Source: Darksidea phi | Taxonomy: Eukaryota > Ascomycota > Dothideomycetes > Pleosporales > Lentitheciaceae | Assembly (NCBI GenBank): GCA_030770425.1 | Contig: JASJFT010000177.1 | Span: 1-64,000 of the forward strand | Reading direction: 5' to 3' | Length of the DNA: 64,000 bases | Part shown: one piece after another, positions 54,510 through 64,000 of the stretch | How positions within the stretch are numbered: position 1 is the stretch's first letter | Layout of the letters: each line of letters opens with the position of its first letter | Position numbers and translations under genes: made by a program | The notes under the pieces: generated by a model | Database searches by the model: none | What the model was told of the DNA's origin: nothing | What the model saw: only the letters and a program-made list of their open reading frames with translations

Positions 54510-56472
54510 ATGGCTTCCGATGAGATACACGCACCCGTGCCGACGATGGAGCCGATGGCGGAAGAAGCGCGTACGCCAACACTCATCTCGCCGCCAGAGT
54601 CCAAGACACCCCCCACCGCCACACACAAACGCAACCAGGCCGACTTCGCGCACGACCGGAACTCAGAGCCCGTGGATCCTTCGGCATTAAGCAGGGCACT
54701 AGAGCAATTTGAGCACGCAGGCCGCGTCCGAGAGCGGCCAATTGCGAGTCCTAGTCGCAAGCGACAGCGTATTTACGGCGACAGGTGAGTCTACCGGTGA
54801 AAGTTAGACGGTCGCTAGGTTGGCTAAGTGTGTCAGGTTCATCCCCAATCGTTCGGGCCAAGATCTCCAGGCGAGCTTCTCTCTCCTTCACGATGAAGGC
54901 TCGCCCGCCACTCCTTCACGGAGCGCAAAGCGGACTCCGCACCACGAGCTGCACTTTCAGAAGAGTAGGTTCTTTGGTGATAAGACATGTGCATGTGCAT
55001 TGACTGACTGTCTTTAGCTGAGGAGGCCAACCGGACCTATTCCGCTGTCTTGCGTCAAGAGCTGTTCGAGGGAACAGTTCCTCAGGCCCTGCCTCAGAGT
55101 TTGTCTCCAACTGACAGTGCCAACCTGCGTAATGCGGGACGCTCACACACTCCTCCGGCCCGCACTACTGCATCGCTACCAGCTCCAAATCTAACACCTT
55201 CAACCCCGCACAAGAACTTGTTCAACTACTCAGGCCAGCCCACTCCTTCACGGACCCCTTCTAGCAGGCATGGTATCAATCTCAATGCTCAGTCCGAGCT
55301 CTACAGCTTGTCACCAATCAAGTTCAGCAGTCAGCGGATGCTACTCAGCCCGCAGCGGACCCCCCGTGCCGTATCTAAAGTACCCTACAAGGTGCTCGAT
55401 GCGCCAGATCTCGCAGATGACTTCTACCTCAACCTGGTTGACTGGGGCAGCCAGAACATTCTCGGGGTCGGACTTGGATCCTGCGTATATATGTGGAACT
55501 CTGCGAGTGGCCGCGTGACCAAGCTATGCGAGTTAACTGATGATTCTGTCACAAGTGTTAGCTGGATCCAGCGTGTAAGTTGCATCTAGGGGTATCATTA
55601 TGGTTTCTAACCTTTTTCAGGGTTCACACCTCGCTATCGGCACAAATCGAGGATACGTACAGATCTGGGATGCGACGACACAACGTCGGCTGCGCACCAT
55701 GACTGGGCATTCTGCCCGCGTTGGCGCGCTCGCGTGGAACGAGCACATTCTCACCTCTGGCTCCAGGGATCGATCGATATACCATCGTGATGTCCGACAG
55801 CCTGAGCAGTGGCTTCGAAAACTCGTTGGCCACAAGCAAGAGGTCTGTGGTCTCAAATGGAATACTGACGATATGCAACTTGCTTCCGGTGGAAACGACA
55901 ATAAGCTCATGGTGTGGGAGAAGCTCAATGCAGAACCCACCTTCAAGTGGAGCGAGCACCAGGCCGCCGTCAAGGCCATTGCTTGGAGCCCTCATCAGCG
56001 CGGACTACTTGCTAGCGGCGGTGGTACCGCTGATCGGACCATCAAATTCTGGAATACCCTCGTCTCGTCCAATGGACCTTCTGCGGCCTCCCTTGCTGCC
56101 GCGTCATCTGCAGCGTCTGCATCCGGTCCCGGCGATATTGAGCCCTCGCTGACCGCTCCCGCCAACCTAATTAGGAGTCTTGATACCGGGAGCCAGGTCT
56201 GCAACCTGGCTTGGTCAAAGAACAGCAACGAGATCGTTTCGACACATGGCTACTCGCAAAACCAGATCATCGTATGGAAGTATCCCAACATGCAGCAGGT
56301 CGTCTCGCTCACGGGTCATACGTACCGGGTCCTCTATCTCGCTATGAGCCCAGACGGTCAGGTCATCGTTACGGGCGCCGGTGACGAGACTCTGCGCTTC
56401 TGGAACTGTTTCAAGAAGAAGGAGAAGACGGGCAGTCTCAACACCATGGACAAGTGGGGTGTCATACGCTGA
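54510..56472 (+). CDS. CDH1: APC/C activator Cdh1 (fizzy-related WD40 protein)
   Basis: Substrate-recruiting activator of the anaphase-promoting complex in late mitosis and G1. Four exons (introns 54785-54836, 54965-55017, 55575-55620) encode 603 residues. The C-box DRFIPNRSGQ near residue 91 marks Cdh1/Fzr rather than Cdc20. The long Ser/Pro region (about 130-260) holds many Ser/Thr-Pro sites expected to be Cdk-regulated. A seven-blade WD40 propeller occupies about 270-590: YMWNSASG, YVQIWDATTQRRLRTMTGH, GSRDRSIYHRDVRQPE, ASGGNDNKLMVWE, TIKFWNT and GAGDETLRFWNCF. The protein ends in Ile-Arg, the IR tail that docks on Cdc27/Apc3. A Ser/Ala-rich insertion interrupts one propeller loop (about 450-475). 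Intron 1 falls within the C-box Arg codon. Confidence 0.95.
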
Positions 56473-57349
56473 CGACTCATTACCTGAGCTCACTAACGCT
56501 GTACATTCTAGGGCTATTTTGGGTTACTGCAGTGCTGGCCGTTTGTTTTCGGAAGGATAGTAAGATACTAATGTAATTGTGTAGTCACACAACACACAAT
56601 TATCGATCAGTATCTCCAACGACAACTCTTCCTATTGTCCTACCAATGCATATCGGCCTCTCGAAGCGGACCTCGCCTGCAGCAAAGGTCCGATAAAAGT
56701 TTCTCCTATTACTATCAGCATAGCACGGTGTTACACGGCGTACAGGACGGATGATGAACCTGGTCATACCATATTCACTATTCTTGCAGCATTTGCACAG
56801 TCGATTCTATTACTATCGGATGCTGGGGAAGATCCCCTTCACAGTTTCAAGCATTTGGCGCGCAATGATTATCTCCCATTTCCAGAAGACCTATACTACT
56901 TCAATAGCGTATCTGGCGGGCGGGAGGGTCCTTTGCTGGTATTTGCTTTGGCGACTTTCCAGGGATGCGCGAAGGGGATGGCGTTTTCGGGCATTGATGG
57001 CGAAATCCGGGCACGCAGCGATGATTATGAATGTACATTAGCATAAGATACCACTACCAAAGATTTATTTTACTTCAATATTGCGCAAAAGTGGACGAAT
57101 GGTTACTAAGAGGTTTGCTTTGTCCGGATTGGGTGAGCTGGGGCCAGTATCTGCGCGGAGTCAACTCCAACCATGCCTCTCTCATCGTGGCATTCACCGT
57201 ATTTCACCTATTTCCACTTCAGGATTCATTCCGTGTATATCCGGTAGTACCCGAACCAGCACTCTTTCGTTTCTACACGATAAGCTTTGACGGGCATTCG
57301 GATAGCCATTTCGAACACTATACCTTGAGGTGGTCTAGCTGCGTGATTT
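56473..57349. other. Intergenic region, no gene seen
   Basis: About 880 bp between CDH1 and the dead MFS gene; mixed composition with short frames only. Confidence 0.4.
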
Positions 57350-58659
57350 ATGGATGCCGATACAGGCGTGATATCGAAGTCGGATGAAGACGTGCCTCTC
57401 AGGAAACTATCCTTCACTTCCGGCTCGGACGATGGGTCTGAGCAGTCTCATTTATTAGATATGGGTCTAGACTTTGAAGGTGACGGAGAAGCTTGGGACA
57501 ACGATCTGCCGCCTCAAGACAAAGGAGCCGGAGCGTGGAAAGTACTACTTGGATGCTGGTTACCGGAGACATCGTGGGGTGAGTATTGCTATCAATCAAA
57601 AACCCCTCAAGCCATCAGAATTGAACCACATCCCAGATTTCGCCCTGAGCTTCGGTGTTTTTCAGTCACACTATGGTACACATCCTCGATTCTCATCATC
57701 AGCTTCTATCGCAACTATCGGGGCCCTAGCCCTCGGCTTTCCCTACCTCATCCCCCCCTTACTACTCCGGTATGTCTGCGATACGCCAACCGTCAGGTAC
57801 AAATCATGTTGTTAGGCTGGTTCATGGGCGCGTTCGGCCTCTTCCTCGCTTCTTTCTTCACGGAGGTATGGCAGCTCATCTTCACGCAAGGCGCCATGTA
57901 CGGGATTCGATGGTGTGTCTGCTACACACCTTTTATAATCATACCGAACGAGTGATGGGATAAGAAGAGAGGGTCTACGTCTTCGTGTACGCCCTCACTA
58001 GCGTGCCGGCATTCTGGCTGGTTAGACCCCGTCTAATGCCTCACCGCCGGGGGCAGAAGAGCCCTCTCGCCGCATCAAAGGTCGCCACAGCCTGGTACGC
58101 GATCCTCCTAACGCCATCAGCCCTCGTCCTTACCATGTCCACCCTCCTCCAAGGCTTCTTCTTTCCTTATCCACCGACATTCCTCCCCTCTTATGCGACA
58201 GCCCTCAATCTACCGTCTTCAGCAGGCGACTCGCTCCTCACCATTCGCTCTTTCTGCTAGATTGCCGGCCTCATTCTCCTAGGCTGGTTCTCCGATCACG
58301 TCTCACACCATATCCCGCATGCCCTGTCTTCCCTGATCTCGGTCTTTGCTTGCTTGATTCTTTGGGGTCCAGCAAAGGGTTTTCTGCGGTTGAGCGTTTT
58401 TGCAGCAGTATGGGGGTTGTTCGCATCGCTGTATACTGTGTTTTGGACGAGGATATCTCAAAGGCTAGCGGAAGGGAGTGAAGAAGATGTGGTAGAGAGA
58501 ACTATGACATTGTATGCCTGGTTTAGTCTTGTAGGAGGCGTAATGACTATCTTAGCAGGACCGTTGAGTGAGTTTCTAGTTGGGAAAGAGGTTGTGAGGG
58601 AGCGCTTTGGGCTTGGGAAGTGGACGGGCATTGTAGGATTTTCTGTGGGGATGTTGTGA
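57350..58659 (+). pseudogene. Broken MFS transporter gene, monocarboxylate-transporter-like
   Basis: Reads as a fungal MCT/MCH-type transporter with N-terminal acidic tail (from ATG 57350), KGAGAWKVLLGCW entering helix 1, a 58-nt intron (57579-57636) and FALSFGVFQSHYG. Then LLGWFMGAFGLFLASF and QLIFTQGAMYGI follow. It is broken by a frame change at about 57775-57790 (around LLLRY…QVQIM), TGA at 57953 where the family has Trp (NE*WDKKRG), loss of roughly the helix 5-6 region and another frame change directly after it, and TAG at 58258 (LTIRSFC*IAGLILLGWFSD). After each lesion the protein is recognisable again, to the end of the last helix. Not functional as a transporter. Confidence 0.75.
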
Positions 58660-60493
58660 GCCAGTGCGGCTGGAGGGATGAGGTGAGTTTGAGAGCGGTG
58701 GAGCAAGCGTAAGGCGCTATAATATGGAGCGGTTGTTTGGTACATAGGCATTATGCAAGCTGAAGCGTCCATTAAACTCTCCATTACGCATGCCCTCTCA
58801 AATTACACTAATTCACACGAGACTACGCCTTGTTCGGTTGCAGACGCAACGCTCCACTTATCTGTACTCCCATCGACCTTGCGTCTGACAGTTCATGTTT
58901 CCAATGACTGTTCTTGGATCCAGTCGGCTTCGACCGCGCGGACTTAGAGCCTAGATGAAGGTTGCGACTGCAGCCCGCAAGACTGGTCAGCGGCGATTCG
59001 TGGTCACTGTCGCCAACCGACGCTTCATAAACTTCGCCATCGGTAATAAATGTTGACGTGATAGCGACGAAGACTCTTTACGTCCACCTAACCCGAAGGG
59101 ATGTGTGTCCATTTCGTCTCCCTCTTTAAGTCAGAGAAATGAAGTTACGAGTACAATGTGCATCAGGCAGACAAGGAAACCATCAAATCAGGATGAAATC
59201 TAATACTAGCCTTGATTGCCGTGCTTCAAATTACGCTTGCCTTCGAACCTGTTTCAGCACTACAACCCGGAGATTATGTTGGACGCATATTTGTCACCTT
59301 TATCAGTCTCTTATCAGACCTTGATGTAGGGGCATCGTTGATCCTTTCCTTCACCCTAAATTGTACAACGGAAAATTTAGTAGCCTCGAAGGCATCTTCG
59401 GATTGCTGGAACGTACTTGCTACACCTTGTAGTATGCTCGATATGTCTCAATCACCTCGGCAATAAATCCACACTTCTGACACATCTGATTTGCGGAAGC
59501 AATGTAATTACCTCATTTAGCATCCTTGCCACTCACCTCCATGGTTGGATCCTCTAGTTGTCGTTCCATGGATTCTTGTGTGGGGATTTGAAGCAGTCGT
59601 GTATGACAACAAAATTCCGGCGCAGATCGTCAGATATGTTTAAATACTGCGAATAGACAACGTGTTTTGGACTCTACCGTACTAAACTACCAACAACGGT
59701 GATGAAAGCGCTAGTGCAATCAGGTGGACGACTTACAACACTGCTGGCGATAGTAAATGGATCCATACTGCAGAGCTTGTCCACATTCGATAAAGTAGGG
59801 AAGGTCAGTACTGTAAGCAGCGAAACTTGGAAAATGCGTTCTTGTTGTCTTAGCTGAGGATGCCTGGATGTCTTGTCGCTCAGCCACCCGCGACTATCTA
59901 CCCAATCAAGCTCTTTCCATCGTTGAGCTTTCGGATGTTCCCATTCAAGACTTGTTACGCTTTGGGATAGAGAACGAGGTAAATCGTCTGTGTTTGGTAG
60001 TCTACAGATAAAAAGATACTTCGTAAAACTCTCAAAGAAGAACTGGAATCTCTTATCTTGACTTGATGAGTCTATATCTCGAAGAAATGAATGAAGGAGC
60101 AGGTAAATGTCTTTCCAAGGTTTATGATCTGATTACCTTAGCTACGGAACCGCATTGCGACGACAAAGAACGTATTACTTATCGCAACTGTAGGAGACAT
60201 TTATTCAAGAATCGAATAGGATGTGAAGGAGATGAAGTCGGAGAAGACATTAGGAACATTGATGGATCCAGTGAAGGTCACGTGCACTAGTGTTTACCGC
60301 CGCACCCCGGTCAGTTTCTCCGACTCCGATCATATCGAACCCCAGAGCCTCAGAGCGACACTTGCCATCCACACCATCGCCGCCGCCGTACCCCAAGACC
60401 CACAATCCAATAGACATCCCTCTCAACCCCTTATATTCGACCCATATAAATCCCCTCGGCGCGTCCACCTCGTCATAATAACCCGGCGCCACC
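58660..60493. other. Intergenic spacer with coding-like fragments
   Basis: 1.8 kb without a supported gene. The plus-strand stretch about 59845-59975 reads LVVLAEDAWMSCRSATRDYL and onwards to a GT donor at GAG|GTAAAT, and 60063-60290 has another open frame, but I could not join them or assign a family. The promoter of RPN5 lies at the right end. Confidence 0.35.
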
Positions 60494-62192
60494 ATGTCGA
60501 GCGGGTCGGTGCTAAAGGCCGACAAGGACTTCACGAAAGAAGTTGACAAGGCGCTTCCGGAGGCGGAGAAGCTCGGAGCAGTACGTAGAAAATGTACAAG
60601 ATGATGGCAAAGCTAACAGTGCTTCTCTAGAGCAATCCGCAAGCTGCGGTCGAGAAGCTCTTGCTGCTCGAGAAGCAAACCCGCCAGGTGCGTCATCGAC
60701 TGTTACCGCCATGTATACTATCTTACTCACTGTTTCAAGGCTTCCGATCTCGCATCGACCTCGCGAGTTCTCGTCGCCATATGCACAATCGCCAAGGATG
60801 CCGGGGATTGGAGTCTGTTGAATGAGCAGGTGCTGCTGCTCTCGAAGAAGCATGGGCAGCTCAAACAGGCCACCACCAAGATGGTGCAGACAGTTATGAA
60901 CTTTTTGGATGATACACCCAATCTGGAGACCAAACTCTCAGTCATCGAAACGCTGCGAACGGTCACAGAAGGCAAGGTGCGTGGCGCGGGCACCTGAAGT
61001 GTGTTTTGTACTGCTGATATGTTGCGATAGATTTTCGTTGAGGTCGAACGAGCGCGAATCACACGGATATTATCCAATATCAAGAAGGAGCAGGGTGACA
61101 TAAATGCGGCAACCGATATCCTGTGCGAGCTTCAGGTGGAGACATTTGGCTCCATGACCCGCCGAGAAAAGACCGAGTTCATCCTACAACAAGTGTCTCT
61201 GTGCATACAGAAGGGCGACTGGACGCAAGCAGGAATTCTAAGCAGGAAGATCAGCACGCGATATTTCACGAGGAAGCCGAAGAAGTCAGCCGAGCAGCTA
61301 GAGAAAGAGCAGAAGGAGCGGGAAGAGAAGGAGAAGAACCGTAGTGCTGATGATCCGCCGATCGAACCGGACGACGATGTCACGGATTTGAAGCTTCGAT
61401 ACTATGAGCAGCAGATTACACTGGCGAAGCACGAGGACAAGTACCTCGATGTCTGTAAGCACTACCGGCAGGTGCTAGATACGGAGGCGGTTGAAGAGGA
61501 CCCGAAGAAGCTGAAGGCTGTAAGCGTCACCGTCATGGAGTGTGGCGCTTCACTGACATTCATAGATCCTCCAACGCGTCATCTACTTCATCATCCTAGC
61601 CCCATATGACAACGAGCAGTCCGACCTCATTCACCGTATCCAGCGAGACTCGCGCAATTCAGCAATCACACAAGATGCACAACTTGTTAAGCTCTTCACC
61701 GTGCCGGAGTTGATGCGATGGCCCATGGTAGCCAAACAATTCGGGCCCCACCTTACCGAAACCGATGTTTTTGACGCGGAACCAGATGATTCAGACGATC
61801 CTAAGGCGTACAAGAGGTGGCAGGATTTGCGCAAGCGGGTTATCGAGCACAACGTTCGCGTTGTCGCCAAGTACTATACTCGCATACAGATCCCACGGTT
61901 AACGGAGCTGCTCGACTTGACCGAAGACGAGACGGAGAAGTACATCAGCGAGTTGGTGACGGCGAAAACCATCTACGCCAAAATCGATAGGCCGGCGCGG
62001 ATTGTCAGCTTTGCGAAGCCTCGGGACGCCGACGATGTGCTGAATGAGTGGAGTGGGAACATGAAGAGCTTGCTGGGCCTGTTGGAGCGTATTGATCATC
62101 TTATTACCAAGGAGGAGATGATGGCGCGCATTCAAGGTGCCGGAGTCGAAAAGGGCAAGGCGGGGAAAGCGGGCAAGAGCAAGGCGAAGTGA
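60494..62192 (+). CDS. RPN5: 26S proteasome lid subunit Rpn5
   Basis: Non-ATPase lid subunit of the 26S proteasome (human PSMD12). Five exons (introns 60581-60630, 60688-60739, 60977-61030, 61520-61565) give 498 residues, slightly above other fungal Rpn5. The helical-repeat part (1-300) includes EVDKALPEAEKLGA, ASTSRVLVAICTIAKDAGDW and CIQKGDWTQAGILSRKIS. The PCI domain follows (about 330-460): EHNVRVVAKYYTRIQIPRL, LLDLTEDETEKYISELV, TIYAKIDRPARIVSF. A Lys-rich acidic insertion (about 215-245, EKEQKEREEKEKNRSADD) and a Lys/Gly/Ala-rich tail are extra to the core. ATG 60494 lies in a GCCACC-ATG context. Confidence 0.95.
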
Positions 62193-62383
62193 GGAGAATA
62201 AGGAGCAAGCTTGAACGTCAGAAAGGACTTATGATCAGCCTAGATACGGCCGAGCCTCTATAATACTGGCTCCGCGCACATATCGCGCATGTAATATAGA
62301 CGTCCAAATATGCTCGTCTATCGCCCGGTCTAATCATTAGGCACAACGCCATGCTACCAAAAATGCAAACAAAACACATTCCA

Positions 62384-63318
62384 TCAGAATGGCACATCCA
62401 TATCCTTAGCACTCTCCTCTTCTTTGCCCTCACCCTCCGCTTCATGTAATACCTCTTTTATAAACCCTATCAGCGCTCCCACATAGGCCTTCTGACTACT
62501 CGGTAAAAAGTGACCTCCAGGATGATACACTACCCTCCCCTCGCTCTTCTCACATCTGTCCACGAGCGCTAAACTCCGCGCTTCGTCCACCACTACATCC
62601 AACGTCCCCAGAAAATGCAACATCGGCGTTGCTATCTTGGGCTCGTAGAAGCCGCGGTACGTTTCGACGCCTCGAGCAGCGAACCCGGAGTAGCTGACTG
62701 CGAATTTTAGGGGTGCATGTAGGGCGGATTCTATGTAGCCTGTGTCTGCGGTAAACGATGATGGGTAGGATAAGCCGCCCGAGGGGTACAGAGCTTCGAA
62801 AGCTTGCCGGCGATTGGGTTCGAGGAGCGAGGCCAGCATGGCGGCCATGGCGCCACCTTGGGAGAACCCTATTACGCCATCGAACGGGCCCTCCGACTTC
62901 AGCACCTCTGCCAACCTGTCCAGTCCTTGTTCTATTCCTTCATAGACGTACGGTTCGCCGTCGCCTTTCCGCCGCCACCATGCCCATGCGTCTGGTTCGT
63001 CTTCTTCGCCTTCTTTAATCTCACCATTCGTATTAACTGGGAAGGGTATATCTGCGCGTGCGAGCCGGATAGGCGCTGTCGGGTAAGAAAGTTGAATGCC
63101 GGCGGGGAAGGCCTTTTGTAGGTTCTTTTCCAGGGCGCGGGTTTTGGCATGGAAAAGGGAGCCAGATTGGGTGAAGCCTGGTCATAGATATACAATCAGC
63201 GTATGCTCATACACCAGAGAAAGTAGGCGGTGGAGGGAGAGAACTAGAAGGTCAGAGAGCATGTACCGTGAAGCATCAATACCTTTATAGGTCGCTTCGG
63301 TGGTGGGGCTTGCGCCAT
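62384..63318 (-). CDS. FSH1-family serine hydrolase
   Basis: Alpha/beta-hydrolase of the FSH1 (family of serine hydrolases) group; substrates in most members are unknown. Two exons (intron 63266-63178) encode 281 residues. The start MAQAPPPKRPIKVLMLHG at 63318 leads to the oxyanion-loop HGFTQSG across the intron. The nucleophile elbow is GVIGFSQGGAM (Ser), the acid is in FLGTLDVVVD (Asp) and the catalytic His in PGGHFLPSSQ. An acidic Trp-rich insert (EDEPDAWAWWRR) is typical of the fungal group. A longer upstream frame to 63633 is open but not needed. The gene is convergent with RPN5 (191 bp apart). Confidence 0.9.
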
Positions 63319-63801
63319 TTTGCGGTAGTGGAGGAGAGTGAGGATGTCCTTGAGGCGGATATATTGCCAGAGGTAGGGGAGGCTACGACTGCGCATATAG
63401 GTCGAGAGAAAGTTGGTGCTGATGAGCGGCGGGTAGGCGGATAGGAATTTCGGAATGGTACCGAGCCATGTCGGGTCGGATTGCGTTATGGGCTGAGGTT
63501 GGACGTTAGAGGAAGGTATTGCCGAGGGTACGACAATTTTCATGTCGACATTCAAGTCATGTACCAGGTAGTGGTGTGGGAAATACGGCCAGTACATTAG
63601 ATGAGTATATCTGTGTGACTCATTCAAGTACATTTGCTACGCACTACAGTTACTAATACAACACTAAGTCAACATATAACGGACCTCTATGGCGCAAGTC
63701 ACCACTTTCGCTCCTCACTACTCTCTTACGAAAAGCGGTACCAAGTAGGCGCGTCCTAGCTTACCCCAAAAATCGCGCTACCAATGGTCTTAACTGTCGT
63801 C
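63319..63801. other. Intergenic region
   Basis: Upstream region of the FSH1-like gene and 3' flank of the partial gene beyond; the open frame that runs through 63319-63633 has no domain. Confidence 0.4.
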
Positions 63802-64000
63802 TTAGAACTTGTCCCTTTGTGACTTCTCGCGAGCTCGGTTCGCCGTAGCCATTGGCCCTGGCATAGTGCTGCTATTCCTTCGCAGTTCCTCTTCCTCCCC
63901 GCTCAACGAAAACCTGCGGACGATTTCCACAATAGCCTCTTTGTCCCTAAGACGAATAAGGGAGCATGACCGGAGAAGGAGCGATCGATGTCTTCGAAAG
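63802..64000 (-). CDS. C-terminal end of a gene leaving the window (partial)
   Basis: A minus-strand frame enters from the right edge and ends at TAA 63804-63802. It reads …LRDKEAIVEIVRRFSLSG, EEEELRRNSSTMPGPMATA and a basic end KSQRDKF. The charged, helix-prone composition looks like the tail of a real protein. No start is in view and 65 residues are too few to name a family. Confidence 0.45.
   Translation of the reverse strand, partial: FRRHRSLLLRSCSLIRLRDKEAIVEIVRRFSLSGEEEELRRNSSTMPGPMATANRAREKSQRDKF

Noticed and set aside
54511..62192. A functional cell-cycle cluster (PRI2, CDH1, RPN5)
   Set aside because: The genes are on both strands, separated by unrelated and dead genes; fungal housekeeping genes are scattered like this by chance.

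Overview
The window is nuclear DNA of a filamentous ascomycete (Pezizomycotina). The fungal call rests on many short introns (about 46-130 nt, mostly 48-62 nt, with GT..AG ends and CTAAC/CTGAC-like branch points), fungal-type secreted carbohydrate-active enzymes (an AA9 copper monooxygenase, a GH16 glucanase), an FSH1-type hydrolase and a PHO13-type phosphatase. A Dothideomycete is my best guess, but nothing in the window fixes the class. I saw no rRNA, CRISPR array, complete transposon or convincing tRNA.

Layout: 1-660 is AT-rich and gene-free, like a RIP-eroded repeat. Then come an MFS sugar transporter (-), the kinetochore protein NNF1 (+) and a secreted AA9 LPMO (+). A 2.1 kb gene-poor spacer leads to two unrecognised proteins on the minus strand (8.7-11.5 kb). 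Next are an EGF-like single-pass membrane protein (+) and a two-helix membrane protein (+), both carrying an AAC-repeat poly-Asn tract, then an F-box protein (-) and a GNAT acetyltransferase (-). The segment 21.7-29 kb mixes live and dead genes: a broken membrane-protein gene, an intact Vps62-like secreted protein, an atypical RING protein, an unassigned open frame, and a broken alanyl-tRNA editing gene (AARSD1/AlaX type). A GH16 glucanase (-), a gene-poor 2.2 kb, a DUF4863 protein (+), a large DExH RNA helicase (-), a secreted SGNH hydrolase (+), an aquaporin (-), a PA-TM-RING ubiquitin ligase (+) and a Cys-rich secreted protein (-) follow.

The right third is mainly housekeeping: primase large subunit PRI2 (-), PHO13-like phosphatase (-), aspartyl aminopeptidase (-), APC/C activator CDH1 (+), a dead monocarboxylate-transporter-like MFS gene (+), proteasome lid subunit RPN5 (+), an FSH1-like hydrolase (-), and the 3' end of a further minus-strand gene that leaves the window. 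Several genes touch cell-cycle progression (NNF1, PRI2, CDH1, RPN5), but they are scattered and I see no functional cluster. No secondary-metabolite cluster is present.

The most notable finding is three independent pseudogenes (about 21.7, 27.6 and 57.4 kb) that stay recognisable end to end. Several of their stop codons fit C-to-T or G-to-A changes of Gln or Trp codons. All exon joins were made by eye from reading frame, splice consensus and family knowledge.
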